Shown one piece after another: positions 27,583-37,068 of a stretch of DNA of 64,000 bases. Position numbers and translations under genes: made by a program. The notes beneath the pieces were generated by a model that made no database searches, was not told where the DNA came from, and worked only from the letters and a program-made list of their open reading frames with translations. Positions within the stretch are counted from its first letter, which is position 1. Each line of letters begins with the position of its first letter. The stretch comes from Oxalobacteraceae sp. CFBP 8761. GTDB taxonomy: Bacteria; Pseudomonadota; Gammaproteobacteria; Burkholderiales; Burkholderiaceae_D. The stretch covers positions 2,406,996 through 2,470,995 of the forward strand of contig JACYUE010000001.1 in assembly GCA_014841595.1 (NCBI GenBank). The letters run 5' to 3'.

Positions 27583-27822
27583 ATGGCATTGCTCTCTCTC
27601 GCTCTGACGCTGCTGTCGGCCTTGACCTTCTGGCTCGCCATCCCGATCTTCATCCTGCCGCCGCTGGGCGCGTATGCCGGTTATCGGGCGTATCGCACGC
27701 GCCGGCAACAGCAGCCGCGCATGAGCCGGACACGGAAGCTGGTGTGGATGCTGCCCATGCTGCTCGCCATCGTCGCCATGCCTCTCGAACTGTACGTGCT
27801 CAACGCCGGCTATCGAGCCTAG
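27583..27822 (+). CDS. Small two-segment membrane protein, unknown
   Basis: 79 residues with two hydrophobic segments (about 1-33 and 52-75) separated by a basic loop RAYRTRRQQQPRMSRTRKL. The ATG at 27583 was chosen because the hydrophobic start follows immediately; the open frame extends far upstream, out of frame with the previous gene, without family similarity. It lies 28 bases after the TonB_C/Sel1 gene and is likely in the same transcript. I do not recognise a family. Confidence 0.6.
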   Translation: MALLSLALTLLSALTFWLAIPIFILPPLGAYAGYRAYRTRRQQQPRMSRTRKLVWMLPMLLAIVAMPLELYVLNAGYRA

Positions 27823-27903
27823 GCCTGCAAACTTGACGCACTGCACAAGTTACGGTCTACTGTCGATGTCATTGTTACTACAGCGGCCCGATCGCCTTCC
27901 ATT

Positions 27904-28830
27904 TTGCTCGACCTAATCAACGCCCTTCCCCGCAACCTCTTCCTGCCTCCCACCAGCCTGTTCCTGATCATCGCGCTGGGTTTGTTGCTGTGGCGTTTCC
28001 GGCCCAGAGCCGGGCGCATCGTCGCCGGTACCGGGCTCGCCCTGCTGACCTTCATGTCGAGTCACGCGGGATCGAGCTTCCTGGTCGGACCGCTGGAGCA
28101 GATGACCAAGCCGCTGGCGCGGCCCGAGAGCGCCGGCGCCCAGGCCATCGTCGTCCTGGCAGCGGGCCGGTTGCGCAGCGCGGGCGAATACGACAACCGC
28201 GACATCCCCGACCATACCGCGCTGGCGCGCCTGCGCTACGGCGCGCACCTGCAGCGACGCACCGGCCTGCCAATTCTGGTCACGGGCGGCAATGGCGGCA
28301 GTGGCGTCGATCCGGCCAGAATCGACATGGGATACACCAAGGCTGATGCGATGGCCAGGGCGCTGCGCGAGGATTTCGGGGTGCCGGTCAAGTGGATCGA
28401 ACGGCGTTCGCGCGACACGGGCGAGAATGCCATCTACAGCAATGTGCTGCTGCGCCCGGCGGGGATCAAACGAATTTTGCTGGTGACCGATGCGATGCAC
28501 ATGCACCGCGCGCGCAATGTGTTCGAGCGCGAAGGCCTTGAGGTGGTCGAAGCGCCGACCATGTTCGTCTACAACCCGCACTACGGATTCGATGCGTGGC
28601 TGCCAAGCGCGGAAGGCATGCGGCGCTCGTGGTATGCAACCTATGAGCTGCTGGGTCTTGCGTGGTACCGGATCCGGGATCGCGAAGCGCCGGGCGCCAA
28701 ACAGGATGCGGTGGCAACGCCACCGCGCCGGACGACAGTGGCGCCGCCGTTGACACCGGCGCCAGCACTGGAGACAGCACCGGCGCTGGAGAAAGCACCG
28801 GCACCGGCAAAGGCACCGGCTGCGAATTAA
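27904..28830 (+). CDS. YdcF family (DUF218) membrane protein
   Basis: 308 residues: two N-terminal membrane segments (about 18-30 and 38-55), then a DUF218/YdcF domain with [29 protein letters not shown], the conserved [15 protein letters not shown] and [21 protein letters not shown]. coli relatives SanA, YdcF and ElyC are linked to envelope integrity. The C-terminal 40 residues are an Ala/Pro/Lys repeat tail ([20 protein letters not shown]) made from short imperfect DNA repeats. The best start is a TTG at 27904; no ATG or GTG precedes the first membrane segment and no strong ribosome site is seen. Its stop overlaps the convergent FKBP stop in a shared TTAA. Confidence 0.87.
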   Translation: MLDLINALPRNLFLPPTSLFLIIALGLLLWRFRPRAGRIVAGTGLALLTFMSSHAGSSFLVGPLEQMTKPLARPESAGAQAIVVLAAGRLRSAGEYDNRDIPDHTALARLRYGAHLQRRTGLPILVTGGNGGSGVDPARIDMGYTKADAMARALREDFGVPVKWIERRSRDTGENAIYSNVLLRPAGIKRILLVTDAMHMHRARNVFEREGLEVVEAPTMFVYNPHYGFDAWLPSAEGMRRSWYATYELLGLAWYRIRDREAPGAKQDAVATPPRRTTVAPPLTPAPALETAPALEKAPAPAKAPAAN

Positions 28831-29300
28831 AGGACGTCGAGCAGTTCGACCTCGAACACCAGCGTGGCGTTTGGCGGAATCGGACCCGCGCCGCCGGCGC
28901 CATAGCCCATGTCGGCCGGCACGATCAGCGTGCGCTTGCCGCCGACTTTCATGCCCTGCACGCCCACATCCCATCCCTTGATGACCTGGCCGGCGCCGAG
29001 CTGGAACTTGAACGGCTCGCGACCGATCGACGAATCGAACTCCTTGCCGCGCTGCTGCGGCGCCGCCGGCTCGTACAGCCAGCCGGTGTAGTTGACGACA
29101 GCGGTCGCGCCGGCCGTGGCTTCCTTGCCGGTGCCGACGACGGTGTCGATCTGTTGGGAGGCGACGGCCGGCGCAGTGGCGCTGGCGGTGCTGTCAGCGC
29201 TGGCAGCAGCAGGGGTGGCCGGTGCTTCGGCGCGCTTGCAGGCGGTGACCGTCAGCAGCATTGCCGCCACCAGGGCGGAGCAGGTCAGTACACGTTTCAT
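28827..29300 (-). CDS. FKBP-type peptidyl-prolyl isomerase, lipoprotein
   Basis: 157 residues with a lipoprotein signal ([20 protein letters not shown] then Cys21), an Ala/Ser-rich linker to about residue 45, and one FKBP domain: [50 protein letters not shown], and a C-terminal [16 protein letters not shown]. Aromatic pocket residues (Tyr, Phe, Trp) are present, so it should be an active isomerase. It is anchored in a membrane facing the periplasm. GAGAGAAACC precedes the ATG at 29300; an upstream ATG would add four residues. Convergent with the YdcF gene. Confidence 0.93.
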   Translation of the reverse strand: MKRVLTCSALVAAMLLTVTACKRAEAPATPAAASADSTASATAPAVASQQIDTVVGTGKEATAGATAVVNYTGWLYEPAAPQQRGKEFDSSIGREPFKFQLGAGQVIKGWDVGVQGMKVGGKRTLIVPADMGYGAGGAGPIPPNATLVFEVELLDVL

Positions 29301-29390
29301 GGTTTCTCTCATAGGGTGAATAATGTGGTGAAAATCGGTGCTGGTGCAGCATACAGGGCGCGCGGGCGCGCCACAATATGCCGCCCCATC

Positions 29391-32300
29391 CTAGGGCTTG
29401 CCGTAACCGCCGCCGCCCGGCGTCTCGATGACGAACACGTCGCCCGCGGCCATGTCGATCTTGCCGATATGGCCTACCTGCTCGATGCGGCCATCGGCAC
29501 GCTCGACGCTGTTTTTGCCGCGCGCTGCCTCGCCGCCACCGGCCATGCCGAACGGTGCGTGAATCCGGTTGTTCGACAGGATCGCCGCCGTCATCGGCTC
29601 TAAAAAGCGCACCCGGCGAACGCCGCCATTCCCACCATGCCAGCGCCCCGCCCCGCCCGAATTCGGACGAATTTCATAACGCTCAAGTCGCACGGGAAAG
29701 CGGAATTCCAGGATCTCGGGATCCGTCAGGCGCGAGTTGGTCATATTGGTCTGGACCACGTCGGTGCCGTCGAAACCGTCGCCCGCGCCGGAGCCGCCCG
29801 AGATGGTCTCGTAATACTGATAGCGCTCATTGCCGAACGTGAAGTTGTTCATCGTGCCCTGCGCCGCCGCCATCACGCCCAGCGCGCCATACAGCGCATT
29901 GGTGATGCAGGTCGACGTTTCGACATTGCCCGACACGACCGACGCCGGATAATGCGGATTGAGCATCGAGCCGGGCGGAATGATCACCTTCAGCGGTTTC
30001 AAACATCCGGCGTTCAGCGGAATCTCATCGTCGACCAGCGTGCGGAACACATACAGCACGGCGGCCATGCACACGGCCGACGGGGCATTGAAGTTGTTCG
30101 GCAGCTGGCCGGACGTGCCGGTGAAGTCGATTTCCGCACTGCGCGCCGCAGCGTCCACGCGAATCGCGACGTCGATGTGCGCGCCGTTATCGAGCTGGTA
30201 GTGGAAGCTGCCATCCTTGAGCGCCGAGATCACGCGCCGCACAGCCTCTTCGGCATTGTCCTGCACGTGGCCCATGTAGGCGCGTACGACGTCCAGGCCA
30301 AAGTGCGCGACCATTTTGTGCAGCTCTTCGACGCCTTTCTGGTTCGCGGCCACCTGCGCGCGCAGGTCGGCCAGGTTCTGGTCGGGATTGCGCGCCGGGT
30401 AGCGCGCACCCACCAGCAGCGCGCGCGCCGCGTCTTCGCGCAGCACGCCGTCCTGACCGTCAATCAACCTGAAATTGTTGATCAGGACGCCCTCCTGCTC
30501 GATGTGGCTCGAGTCGGGCGGCATCGAGCCTGGCGTGGTGCCGCCGATGTCGGCGTGGTGGCCGCGCGAGCCGACATAGAACAGGATCTCGCCGCCCGCT
30601 TCGTCGAACACGGGCGAGATCACCGTCACGTCGGGCAGGTGCGTGCCGCCGTTGTACGGGTCGTTCAGGATGTACACGTCGCCTGCATGCATGCGGCCAG
30701 CGTTCTCGCGCATCACGGTCTTGATGCTCTCGCCCATCGAACCCAGGTGCACCGGCATGTGCGGTGCGTTGGCCACCAGGTTGCCATTCTGGTCGAAGAT
30801 CGCGCAGCTGAAGTCGAGCCGTTCCTTGATGTTGACCGAGTGCGCCGTGTTCTGCAGACGCAGGCCCATCTGCTCGGCGATCGACATGAACAGGTTGTTG
30901 AAGATCTCGAGCATCACCGGATCGGCCGTGGTGCCGATCGCGCGCCGTTCGGGCAGGGCTTCCACGCGCTGCAGCACCAGATGGCCATACGGCGTCACGC
31001 GCGCTTCCCAGCCCGGCTCGACGACCGTGGTCGCATTGTCTTCGGCGATGATCGCCGGCCCGCGCACCGCATGTCCCGGCTGCAGCGCGCCGCGGGCATA
31101 GACACCGGTATCGTGCCAGCGGCCCGCGCTGTACATGCGCGCGACATCCTGTGGGGCAGATTCCCCGACCTGCGCGGTGGAGGCCACCAACTGCTCCGGC
31201 GGCGCATCGGACTGGCCGATGGCCTCGACCGACACCGCCTCGACGATCAGCGCGCGCGCCGGCATCAGGAACGAATAGCGGCGTTTATAGGCTTGTTCAA
31301 ACTGCGCCGTCATCGCTGCCATGTCGCCCGCAAGCACGACCAGCGCCGAGTCGGTGCCTTCGTAGCGCAGGTGCACGCGTTCGACGAGCGTGATGCGAGC
31401 GGGCGCGACACCCTGCGCCTGCAACTGCGCGCGCGCGGCCTCACCCAGGACGCCGAGACGCCCGGCCAGCGCCGGCAGTACCGCATCGACCAGCCGCTCT
31501 TCGACGGCCTGCTCGCGCATCGCGCTCTGGTCGGCCAGCCCCATGCCATACGCCGACAGCACGCCCGCCAGCGAGTGGATGAACACCGTCTGCATGCCCA
31601 GGGCATCGGCCACGAGGCACGCGTGCTGGCCGCCGGCGCCGCCAAAACTGGTGAGCACGTAGTCGGTGACGTCATGGCCGCGCTGCACCGAGATCTGCTT
31701 GATCGCGTTGGCCATATTGCCTACTGCGATCGCGATGAAACCTTCGGCCACCGCTTCCGGCGCGGGCCGTTCACCCGTCGCGGCGCCAATCTCGTTCGCC
31801 AGCGCATCGAAACCGCGGCGCACGGCGGCGACGTCCAATGCTTCATCGCCGCGCTGGCCGAACAGGTGCGGGAAATAATCGGGCTGCACCTTGCCGAGCA
31901 TGACGTTGCAGTCGGTGACGGCGAGCGGGCCGCCGCGCCGGTAGCTGGCCGGGCCGGGATTGGCGCCGGCGCTGTCCGGCCCCACGCGATAGCGGCTGCC
32001 GTCGAAGTGCAGGATTGAACCGCCGCCGGCAGCGACAGTATGGATGCTCATCATCGGCGCGCGCATGCGCACGCCGGCAACCTGGGTTTCGAACACGCGC
32101 TCGAATTCGCCCGCAAAATGGGATACATCGGTCGAGGTGCCGCCCATGTCGAAGCCGATCACGCGCTCGAAGCCGGCCTGCCGGCTCGCGCGCACCATGC
32201 CGACGATGCCGCCGGCGGGGCCGGACAGGATGCTGTCCTTGCCCTGGAACGCGCGCGCATCGGTCAGGCCGCCATTGGACTGCATGAACTGCAGGTTCAC

Positions 32301-32990
32301 GCCGGGCAGTTCGTCGGCCACCTGGTCGACATAGCGGCGCAGGATCGGCGACAGATAGGCGTCGACCACCGTCGTGTCGCCACGCGCGACGAGCTTCATC
32401 ATCGGGCTCACTTCATGCGAAACCGACACCTGCGTGAAGCCGATCGCGCGCGCGATGCGGGCCACTGCCGCCTCGTGCGCCGTGTAGCGGTAGCCGTGCA
32501 TGAAGACGATGGCCAGCGAGCGCAGGCCGGCGTCGAACGCCGCCTGCAGGCTGGCCTGGGTAGCTGCTTCATCGAGCGGCTGCACGATGTCGCCGTGCGC
32601 GCCGACGCGTTCATCGATTTCGATCACCTGCGCATACAGCAGCTCGGGCAGCACGATGTGGCGGTCGAACAGGCGGGGCCGGTTCTGGTAGGCGATGCGC
32701 AGCGCGTCGCGGTAGCCGCGCGTGATGGCCAGCACGGTCGGCTCGCCCTTGCGCTCGAGCAGCGCATTGGTGGCCACGGTCGTGCCCATTTTGACCGCCT
32801 CGATGCCGGCTGCCGGCAGCGGCGCGCCCGCGGCAACGCCCAGCAGGTGACGGATGCCGGCAACGGCCGCGTCGCGGTACTGTTCGGGGTGCTCGGACAG
32901 GAGCTTGTGCGTGACGAGTTGCCCATCCGGGCGGCGCCCCACGATATCGGTGAATGTGCCGCCACGGTCGATCCAGAACTGCCAATCCAT
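29391..32990 (-). CDS. 5-oxoprolinase / hydantoinase A-B fusion
   Basis: 1199-residue ATP-dependent amidohydrolase joining HyuA and HyuB-type domains in one chain, as in 5-oxoprolinase (OPLAH), which opens 5-oxoproline to glutamate. Seen: [20 protein letters not shown] at residues 6-25, [36 protein letters not shown], the start of the B part at about residue 720 ([20 protein letters not shown]), NPYNGG-like [20 protein letters not shown], and [18 protein letters not shown]. The ATG at 32990 has GGGAG upstream; the open frame runs on but without homology. Monocistronic; a hydantoin substrate cannot be excluded. Confidence 0.93.
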   Translation of the reverse strand: MDWQFWIDRGGTFTDIVGRRPDGQLVTHKLLSEHPEQYRDAAVAGIRHLLGVAAGAPLPAAGIEAVKMGTTVATNALLERKGEPTVLAITRGYRDALRIAYQNRPRLFDRHIVLPELLYAQVIEIDERVGAHGDIVQPLDEAATQASLQAAFDAGLRSLAIVFMHGYRYTAHEAAVARIARAIGFTQVSVSHEVSPMMKLVARGDTTVVDAYLSPILRRYVDQVADELPGVNLQFMQSNGGLTDARAFQGKDSILSGPAGGIVGMVRASRQAGFERVIGFDMGGTSTDVSHFAGEFERVFETQVAGVRMRAPMMSIHTVAAGGGSILHFDGSRYRVGPDSAGANPGPASYRRGGPLAVTDCNVMLGKVQPDYFPHLFGQRGDEALDVAAVRRGFDALANEIGAATGERPAPEAVAEGFIAIAVGNMANAIKQISVQRGHDVTDYVLTSFGGAGGQHACLVADALGMQTVFIHSLAGVLSAYGMGLADQSAMREQAVEERLVDAVLPALAGRLGVLGEAARAQLQAQGVAPARITLVERVHLRYEGTDSALVVLAGDMAAMTAQFEQAYKRRYSFLMPARALIVEAVSVEAIGQSDAPPEQLVASTAQVGESAPQDVARMYSAGRWHDTGVYARGALQPGHAVRGPAIIAEDNATTVVEPGWEARVTPYGHLVLQRVEALPERRAIGTTADPVMLEIFNNLFMSIAEQMGLRLQNTAHSVNIKERLDFSCAIFDQNGNLVANAPHMPVHLGSMGESIKTVMRENAGRMHAGDVYILNDPYNGGTHLPDVTVISPVFDEAGGEILFYVGSRGHHADIGGTTPGSMPPDSSHIEQEGVLINNFRLIDGQDGVLREDAARALLVGARYPARNPDQNLADLRAQVAANQKGVEELHKMVAHFGLDVVRAYMGHVQDNAEEAVRRVISALKDGSFHYQLDNGAHIDVAIRVDAAARSAEIDFTGTSGQLPNNFNAPSAVCMAAVLYVFRTLVDDEIPLNAGCLKPLKVIIPPGSMLNPHYPASVVSGNVETSTCITNALYGALGVMAAAQGTMNNFTFGNERYQYYETISGGSGAGDGFDGTDVVQTNMTNSRLTDPEILEFRFPVRLERYEIRPNSGGAGRWHGGNGGVRRVRFLEPMTAAILSNNRIHAPFGMAGGGEAARGKNSVERADGRIEQVGHIGKIDMAAGDVFVIETPGGGGYGKP

Positions 32991-33099
32991 ACTCACTCCC
33001 TGTGCTGACCAGATGATGGCAGCCATTGTAGTGCGGACGGCGCGCCAACGTTGGCGCGAATGCACGACAATGGTCGCATTCTCATTCACGCAAACGACC

Positions 33100-34620
33100 A
33101 TGGCATACCCTCTCTACACCGTCGCGCAGCTGCGCGCCATCGAACACGCGGCCAGCAGCACGCTGGCGCCGGGCACCTTGATGACCCGCGCCGGCAAGGC
33201 CGCCGCCGACTATGCGCTCGAGTTATTGCGCGCATCAGCGGGTGCATCTCCGGATGGCCTGCGTGGCGCGCCGGTGCTGGTGCTGGCCGGCCCCGGCAAC
33301 AATGGCGGCGATGCGCTGGAGGTGGCGGCCAACCTGGCCGAAGCCGGTGTCAACGCCACCGTCCTGCACTTGCCGGGCGACGGTAACGACGACGCCTCGA
33401 GCGAAACCGCCGCGGCCTACGAGCGCGCGCGTTCCGGCACGGTCGGCTGGCTCGACATGCTGCCGCCCGATGGCCAGTGGGCGCTCGTCGTCGACGGCTT
33501 GTTCGGGATCGGCCTGACGCGCGCGCTCACCGGCGAATACCGCGAGGTCGTTGCGGGCCTCGACGGTCTGCGCTGCCCGATCCTGGCGCTGGACGTGCCG
33601 AGTGGCCTGGACGCCGACACGGGCGCCGTCATCGGCCCGGACGGCATCGCGGTGCGCGCCACGCACACGATCACGTTCATCGCCGACAAGCCGGGCCTGC
33701 ACACGGCCGACGGGCGCGATCATGCAGGCGTCGTGCATGTAGACGCGCTCGGCGTGGATGCGGCAGCAACGACCACGACGGCAGCCATGAACGGGCTGCC
33801 ATCGTTTGCGCACTGCTTCGCGGCGCGCCGCCAGAACTCGCACAAGGGCAGCTTTGGCGACGTCGCCGTGATCGGTGGCGCGCACGGCATGGCCGGTGCA
33901 CCGGTACTGGCCGCGCGCGGCGCGCTGTATGCCGGCGCGGGGCGCGTGTATGTCGCGGCGCTCAACACGCCGCCCGGCTACGACAGCAGCCAGCCCGAAA
34001 TCATGTTCCGCGCGGCCGACGACCTGGATCTGTTTGGCCGTACGCTGGTGCTAGGGCCGGGCATGGGCGATTCGGTCGACGCGATCCGGCTGGTGGCCAA
34101 GGCGCTCGACAGCGACTGCCCGCTGGTGCTCGACGCCGATGCGCTGAACCTCATCGGCGCCAGCCCCGACCTGCAGACGCGCCTGGCCCAGCGAAGCGCA
34201 CCGGCCGTGCTCACGCCGCATCCGCTGGAAGCGGCCCGAATGCTGGGCATGACGGTGTCGGTGGTGCAGGCCGACCGCCTGGCCAGCGCGCGTGAACTCG
34301 CACAGCGCATGCATGCGGTCGTGATTCTCAAAGGGTCCGGCACCGTGATCGCCGGGCCCGATGGCGCAGTGCTGATCAACCCGACCGGCAACGCGGGGCT
34401 GGCCACGGCGGGCAGTGGTGACGTGCTGGCAGGGATCTGCGGCGCCCTGCTCGCGCAAGGCTGGCCGGGCAAGGAAGCGGCAGCGGCGGCGGCCTGGTTG
34501 CATGGCGCCGCGGCCGACGCGCTGGTCGAAGATGGCGTGGGGCCGATCGGCCTGACCGCCGGCGAGCTGCCAGCGGCCGTGCGCAAGGTGCTCAACGCGC
34601 AGGTGCGCGCAGGCAGCTGA
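33100..34620 (+). CDS. nnr: Bifunctional NAD(P)H-hydrate repair enzyme
   Basis: 506 residues, fusion of NAD(P)HX epimerase (YjeF N-terminal domain, about 1-215) and ADP/ATP-dependent NAD(P)HX dehydratase (about 230-500), which repair damaged NAD(P)H. Seen: [11 protein letters not shown], the [20 protein letters not shown] loop, [12 protein letters not shown], then [41 protein letters not shown], and [19 protein letters not shown] with the catalytic Asp. The ATG at 33100 begins the family N-terminus [15 protein letters not shown]. It diverges from the oxoprolinase gene and runs up to the convergent ABC ATPase gene 4 bases away. Confidence 0.95.
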   Translation: MAYPLYTVAQLRAIEHAASSTLAPGTLMTRAGKAAADYALELLRASAGASPDGLRGAPVLVLAGPGNNGGDALEVAANLAEAGVNATVLHLPGDGNDDASSETAAAYERARSGTVGWLDMLPPDGQWALVVDGLFGIGLTRALTGEYREVVAGLDGLRCPILALDVPSGLDADTGAVIGPDGIAVRATHTITFIADKPGLHTADGRDHAGVVHVDALGVDAAATTTTAAMNGLPSFAHCFAARRQNSHKGSFGDVAVIGGAHGMAGAPVLAARGALYAGAGRVYVAALNTPPGYDSSQPEIMFRAADDLDLFGRTLVLGPGMGDSVDAIRLVAKALDSDCPLVLDADALNLIGASPDLQTRLAQRSAPAVLTPHPLEAARMLGMTVSVVQADRLASARELAQRMHAVVILKGSGTVIAGPDGAVLINPTGNAGLATAGSGDVLAGICGALLAQGWPGKEAAAAAAWLHGAAADALVEDGVGPIGLTAGELPAAVRKVLNAQVRAGS

Positions 34621-34624
34621 TTAA

Positions 34625-35302
34625 TTATTTGACGAGGCGGCCCGCGGCGATCGTGATCGTCCGGCCGCAACGTGCGGCCATGCCCGGATCGTGCGTGACC
34701 AGCACCAGCGTCGAGCCGCGTTCGCGATTGAGTTCGAACATCAGTCCGATGATCGATTCGCCGGTGGCGGCATCGAGGCTGCCGGTGGGCTCGTCGGCAA
34801 ACAGCAGCGGCGGCTGCGTGACAAAAGCGCGCGCCAGCGCAACGCGCTGCTGCTCACCGCCCGACAAAAACTTGGGATAGTGCTTCAGGCGGCTGCCCAG
34901 GCCGACGCGGCCCAGCATGTCGGCCGCCTTCTCGCGCGCACCGGATTCGCCCCGCAATTCGAGCGGCAGCATCACGTTCTCGAGCGCGTTCAGGTGCGTG
35001 AGCAGCTGGAACGACTGGAACACGAAGCCCAGCTTGGCCTTGCGGAACGCGGCGCGGCCGTCTTCATCGAGCGCGAAGATATCGGTGCCATCCAGGCGCA
35101 CGGTGCCGGACGATGGCGTGTCCAGGCCTGCCAGCAGGCCCAGCAGCGTCGACTTGCCGGAGCCGGAAGCGCCGACGAGCGCGAGCGTCTCTGCCGGTTG
35201 CACGGTAAAATCAATCTCTTGCAGGATGGTCAGCTCGCCGCTGGCGTCAGCGACCTTCTTCGACAAGCCACTGACCTGGATCGCGGGCGGCCGGCCTGTC
35301 AT
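34625..35302 (-). CDS. ABC transporter ATP-binding protein, YbbA/LolD type
   Basis: 225-residue ABC ATPase. Seen: Walker A GASGSGKSTLLGLLAGLDTP near residue 40, FQSFQLLTHLNALENVMLPL, signature LSGGEQQRVALARAFV, Walker B PLLFADEPTG, and VTHDPGMAARCGR. It is YbbA-like: in E. coli ybbA is divergent from tesA and followed by the permease gene ybbP. Here the divergent esterase is present but no permease gene follows; the convergent nnr begins its 3' end immediately. The start at 35302 fits the family N-terminus; ATG at 35353 would add 17 residues and overlap the esterase start codon. Substrate unknown. Confidence 0.9.
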   Translation of the reverse strand: MTGRPPAIQVSGLSKKVADASGELTILQEIDFTVQPAETLALVGASGSGKSTLLGLLAGLDTPSSGTVRLDGTDIFALDEDGRAAFRKAKLGFVFQSFQLLTHLNALENVMLPLELRGESGAREKAADMLGRVGLGSRLKHYPKFLSGGEQQRVALARAFVTQPPLLFADEPTGSLDAATGESIIGLMFELNRERGSTLVLVTHDPGMAARCGRTITIAAGRLVK

Positions 35303-35351
35303 TACATCGACGTCAGTGACGTCATTTTTGAATGCCTCGGGATGATCACGC

Positions 35352-36008
35352 ATGCTTGCTTTTCTTAAGAACGCAGTTCTCGGTAAATTAATTGTCGGCG
35401 CTGCACTGGGGTTGAGTCTGTCCCTGGCGGCGACGGCGAACGCTTATTCTGCACCAAAAACCGTACTCGTGGTGGGCGACAGCCTGTCGGCCGAATACGG
35501 CATCGCCCGTGGCGCCGGCTGGGTCGCACTGCTCGAACAGAAAATGAAGAGCGAAAAAATCGACGCCAGGGTCGTCAACGCCAGCATCAGCGGCGAGACC
35601 ACCAGTGGCGGCAAGGCGCGCCTGCCTGCCCTGCTGGGCCAGCACAAGCCGGACCTGGTCGTGATCGAACTGGGCGCCAACGACGGGCTGCGCGGCTTGC
35701 CCGTGCCGTCAGCCGAAGCGAACCTGCGCGCAATGATCGCCGCAGCGCAGGCGCAGAAAGCGCGCGTGCTGCTGGTGGGCATGCGCATGCCGCCCAACTA
35801 CGGGCGCGCCTACACCGAGCGCTTCTTCGGCATGTTCAAGACCGTGGCGACGTCGACCAAATCGCCGCTGGTGCCGTTCATGCTTGAAGGCGTGGCCGAC
35901 AAACCTGCCCTGTTCCAGCAAGACCGCCTGCATCCGACCGCGCAGGCGCATCCCATCATCCTAAACAATATCTGGCCGACGTTTGAAAAAATGGTGAAGC
36001 AGCCATGA
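35352..36008 (+). CDS. Periplasmic arylesterase / lysophospholipase (SGNH, TesA-like)
   Basis: 218 residues with a signal peptide (about 1-30, ending ANA or close) and a GDSL/SGNH hydrolase domain: VLVVGDSLSAEYGI (block I, nucleophile Ser), NASISGETTSGG (block II, Gly), IELGANDGLRG (block III, Asn) and DRLHPTAQAHPII (block V, Asp and His). The family includes E. coli TesA and Vibrio arylesterase, hydrolysing short acyl esters and thioesters. The divergent YbbA-type gene and this one are a conserved pair. It overlaps mnmH by ATGA, an unexpected coupling of a periplasmic esterase to a tRNA enzyme. Confidence 0.93.
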   Translation: MLAFLKNAVLGKLIVGAALGLSLSLAATANAYSAPKTVLVVGDSLSAEYGIARGAGWVALLEQKMKSEKIDARVVNASISGETTSGGKARLPALLGQHKPDLVVIELGANDGLRGLPVPSAEANLRAMIAAAQAQKARVLLVGMRMPPNYGRAYTERFFGMFKTVATSTKSPLVPFMLEGVADKPALFQQDRLHPTAQAHPIILNNIWPTFEKMVKQP

Positions 36009-37066
36009 AGTACCCGGAAGTCGCAGGGTTCGACGCCCTGCTCCCGCGCCTCGGTGAATTCGACGCGATCATCGACGTGCGCAGCGAAGCCGAATTCGCA
36101 CTCGACCATATCCCCGGTGCGATCAACTGCCCGGTGCTGAACAACGATGAACGCATCCTGGTCGGCACGCTGTACAAGCAGACCAGCGCTTTCGACGCCA
36201 AGAAAGCCGGCGCGCCGATCATCGCGCGCAATATCGCGCACCACATCGACACGCTGTTTCACGACAAGCCGCGCGACTGGCGTCCGCTGGTGTACTGCTG
36301 GCGCGGCGGTAACCGCAGCGGCGCGATGGCACTGATCATGGCGCGCATCGGCTGGCCCGTGGCGCAGCTCGAGGGCGGCTACAAGAATTACCGGGCCTGG
36401 GTCAGCGCGGCGCTGGCCGAGCCGCCTGCCGTCGATTTCCGCGTCGTCTGCGGCCCTACCGGCAGCGGCAAGAGTCGCCTGCTCGAAACGCTCGACGGCA
36501 TCGGCGCGCAGGTACTCGACCTGGAGCAACTGGCCGCGCACCGCGGCTCGGTGCTGGGTCACTTGCCGAACGAACCACAGCCAAGCCAAAAGATGTTCGA
36601 GACGCTGGTGCTGGCCAAGCTGCGCAGCTTCGACCTGGCCCGCCCCGTGTTCGTCGAAGCCGAGAGCAAGAAGGTCGGCAACCTGCGCGTGCCGGATGCC
36701 GTGATGGTGCGCATGCGCGCCGCGCCCTGCATCGACCTGCAACTGGCGCGCCCCGCGCGCGTGCGTTTGCTGATGGAAGACTATCAGCACTTCTGCGCCG
36801 ATCCTTCCGTGCTGGCCGATCAGCTGACGCACCTGACATTGGTACATGGCCGCGCCAAGATCGCTGACTGGCAGGCGATGGCGCAAGGCGGCGCGCTGCC
36901 GGCGCTGGTCGACGAGCTGCTGGTGCAGCACTATGACCCGGCCTACCTGCGCTCGATCGACCGCAACTTCGTGCAGTATCCGCAGGCGCAGGTGGTGCAA
37001 CTGGCCGATATTGGCACCAGGGATTTCCTGGACGCGGCGCGCCGCCTGCACGACGTGCCCGCCTGA
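36005..37066 (+). CDS. mnmH: tRNA 2-selenouridine synthase
   Basis: 353 residues, converts 2-thiouridine to 2-selenouridine at the wobble base of certain tRNAs using selenophosphate. Seen: an N-terminal rhodanese domain (AIIDVRSEAEFALDHIPGAI, catalytic Cys in LVYCWRGGNRSGAMAL), then a P-loop domain with CGPTGSGKSRLLETLDGIGA near residue 150 and EPQPSQKMFETLVLAKLRSF. Full length for the family. It needs selenophosphate synthetase (SelD), not present in this window, so the organism probably uses selenium for tRNA. The gene overlaps the esterase stop (ATGA) and meets the convergent GH3 gene 2 bases beyond its stop. Confidence 0.95.
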   Translation: MKYPEVAGFDALLPRLGEFDAIIDVRSEAEFALDHIPGAINCPVLNNDERILVGTLYKQTSAFDAKKAGAPIIARNIAHHIDTLFHDKPRDWRPLVYCWRGGNRSGAMALIMARIGWPVAQLEGGYKNYRAWVSAALAEPPAVDFRVVCGPTGSGKSRLLETLDGIGAQVLDLEQLAAHRGSVLGHLPNEPQPSQKMFETLVLAKLRSFDLARPVFVEAESKKVGNLRVPDAVMVRMRAAPCIDLQLARPARVRLLMEDYQHFCADPSVLADQLTHLTLVHGRAKIADWQAMAQGGALPALVDELLVQHYDPAYLRSIDRNFVQYPQAQVVQLADIGTRDFLDAARRLHDVPA

Positions 37067-37068
37067 GG

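Noticed and set aside
29356..29372. GC-rich hairpin GGGCGCGC/GCGCGCC after the oxoprolinase stop
   Set aside because: No T-tract follows on the minus strand and the loop is only 2-4 bases; not called as a terminator.
29637..32018. Plus-strand open frame of about 790 codons antisense to the oxoprolinase gene
   Set aside because: Low-complexity Arg/His/Ala translation with no family resemblance; the minus strand carries clear hydantoinase motifs.
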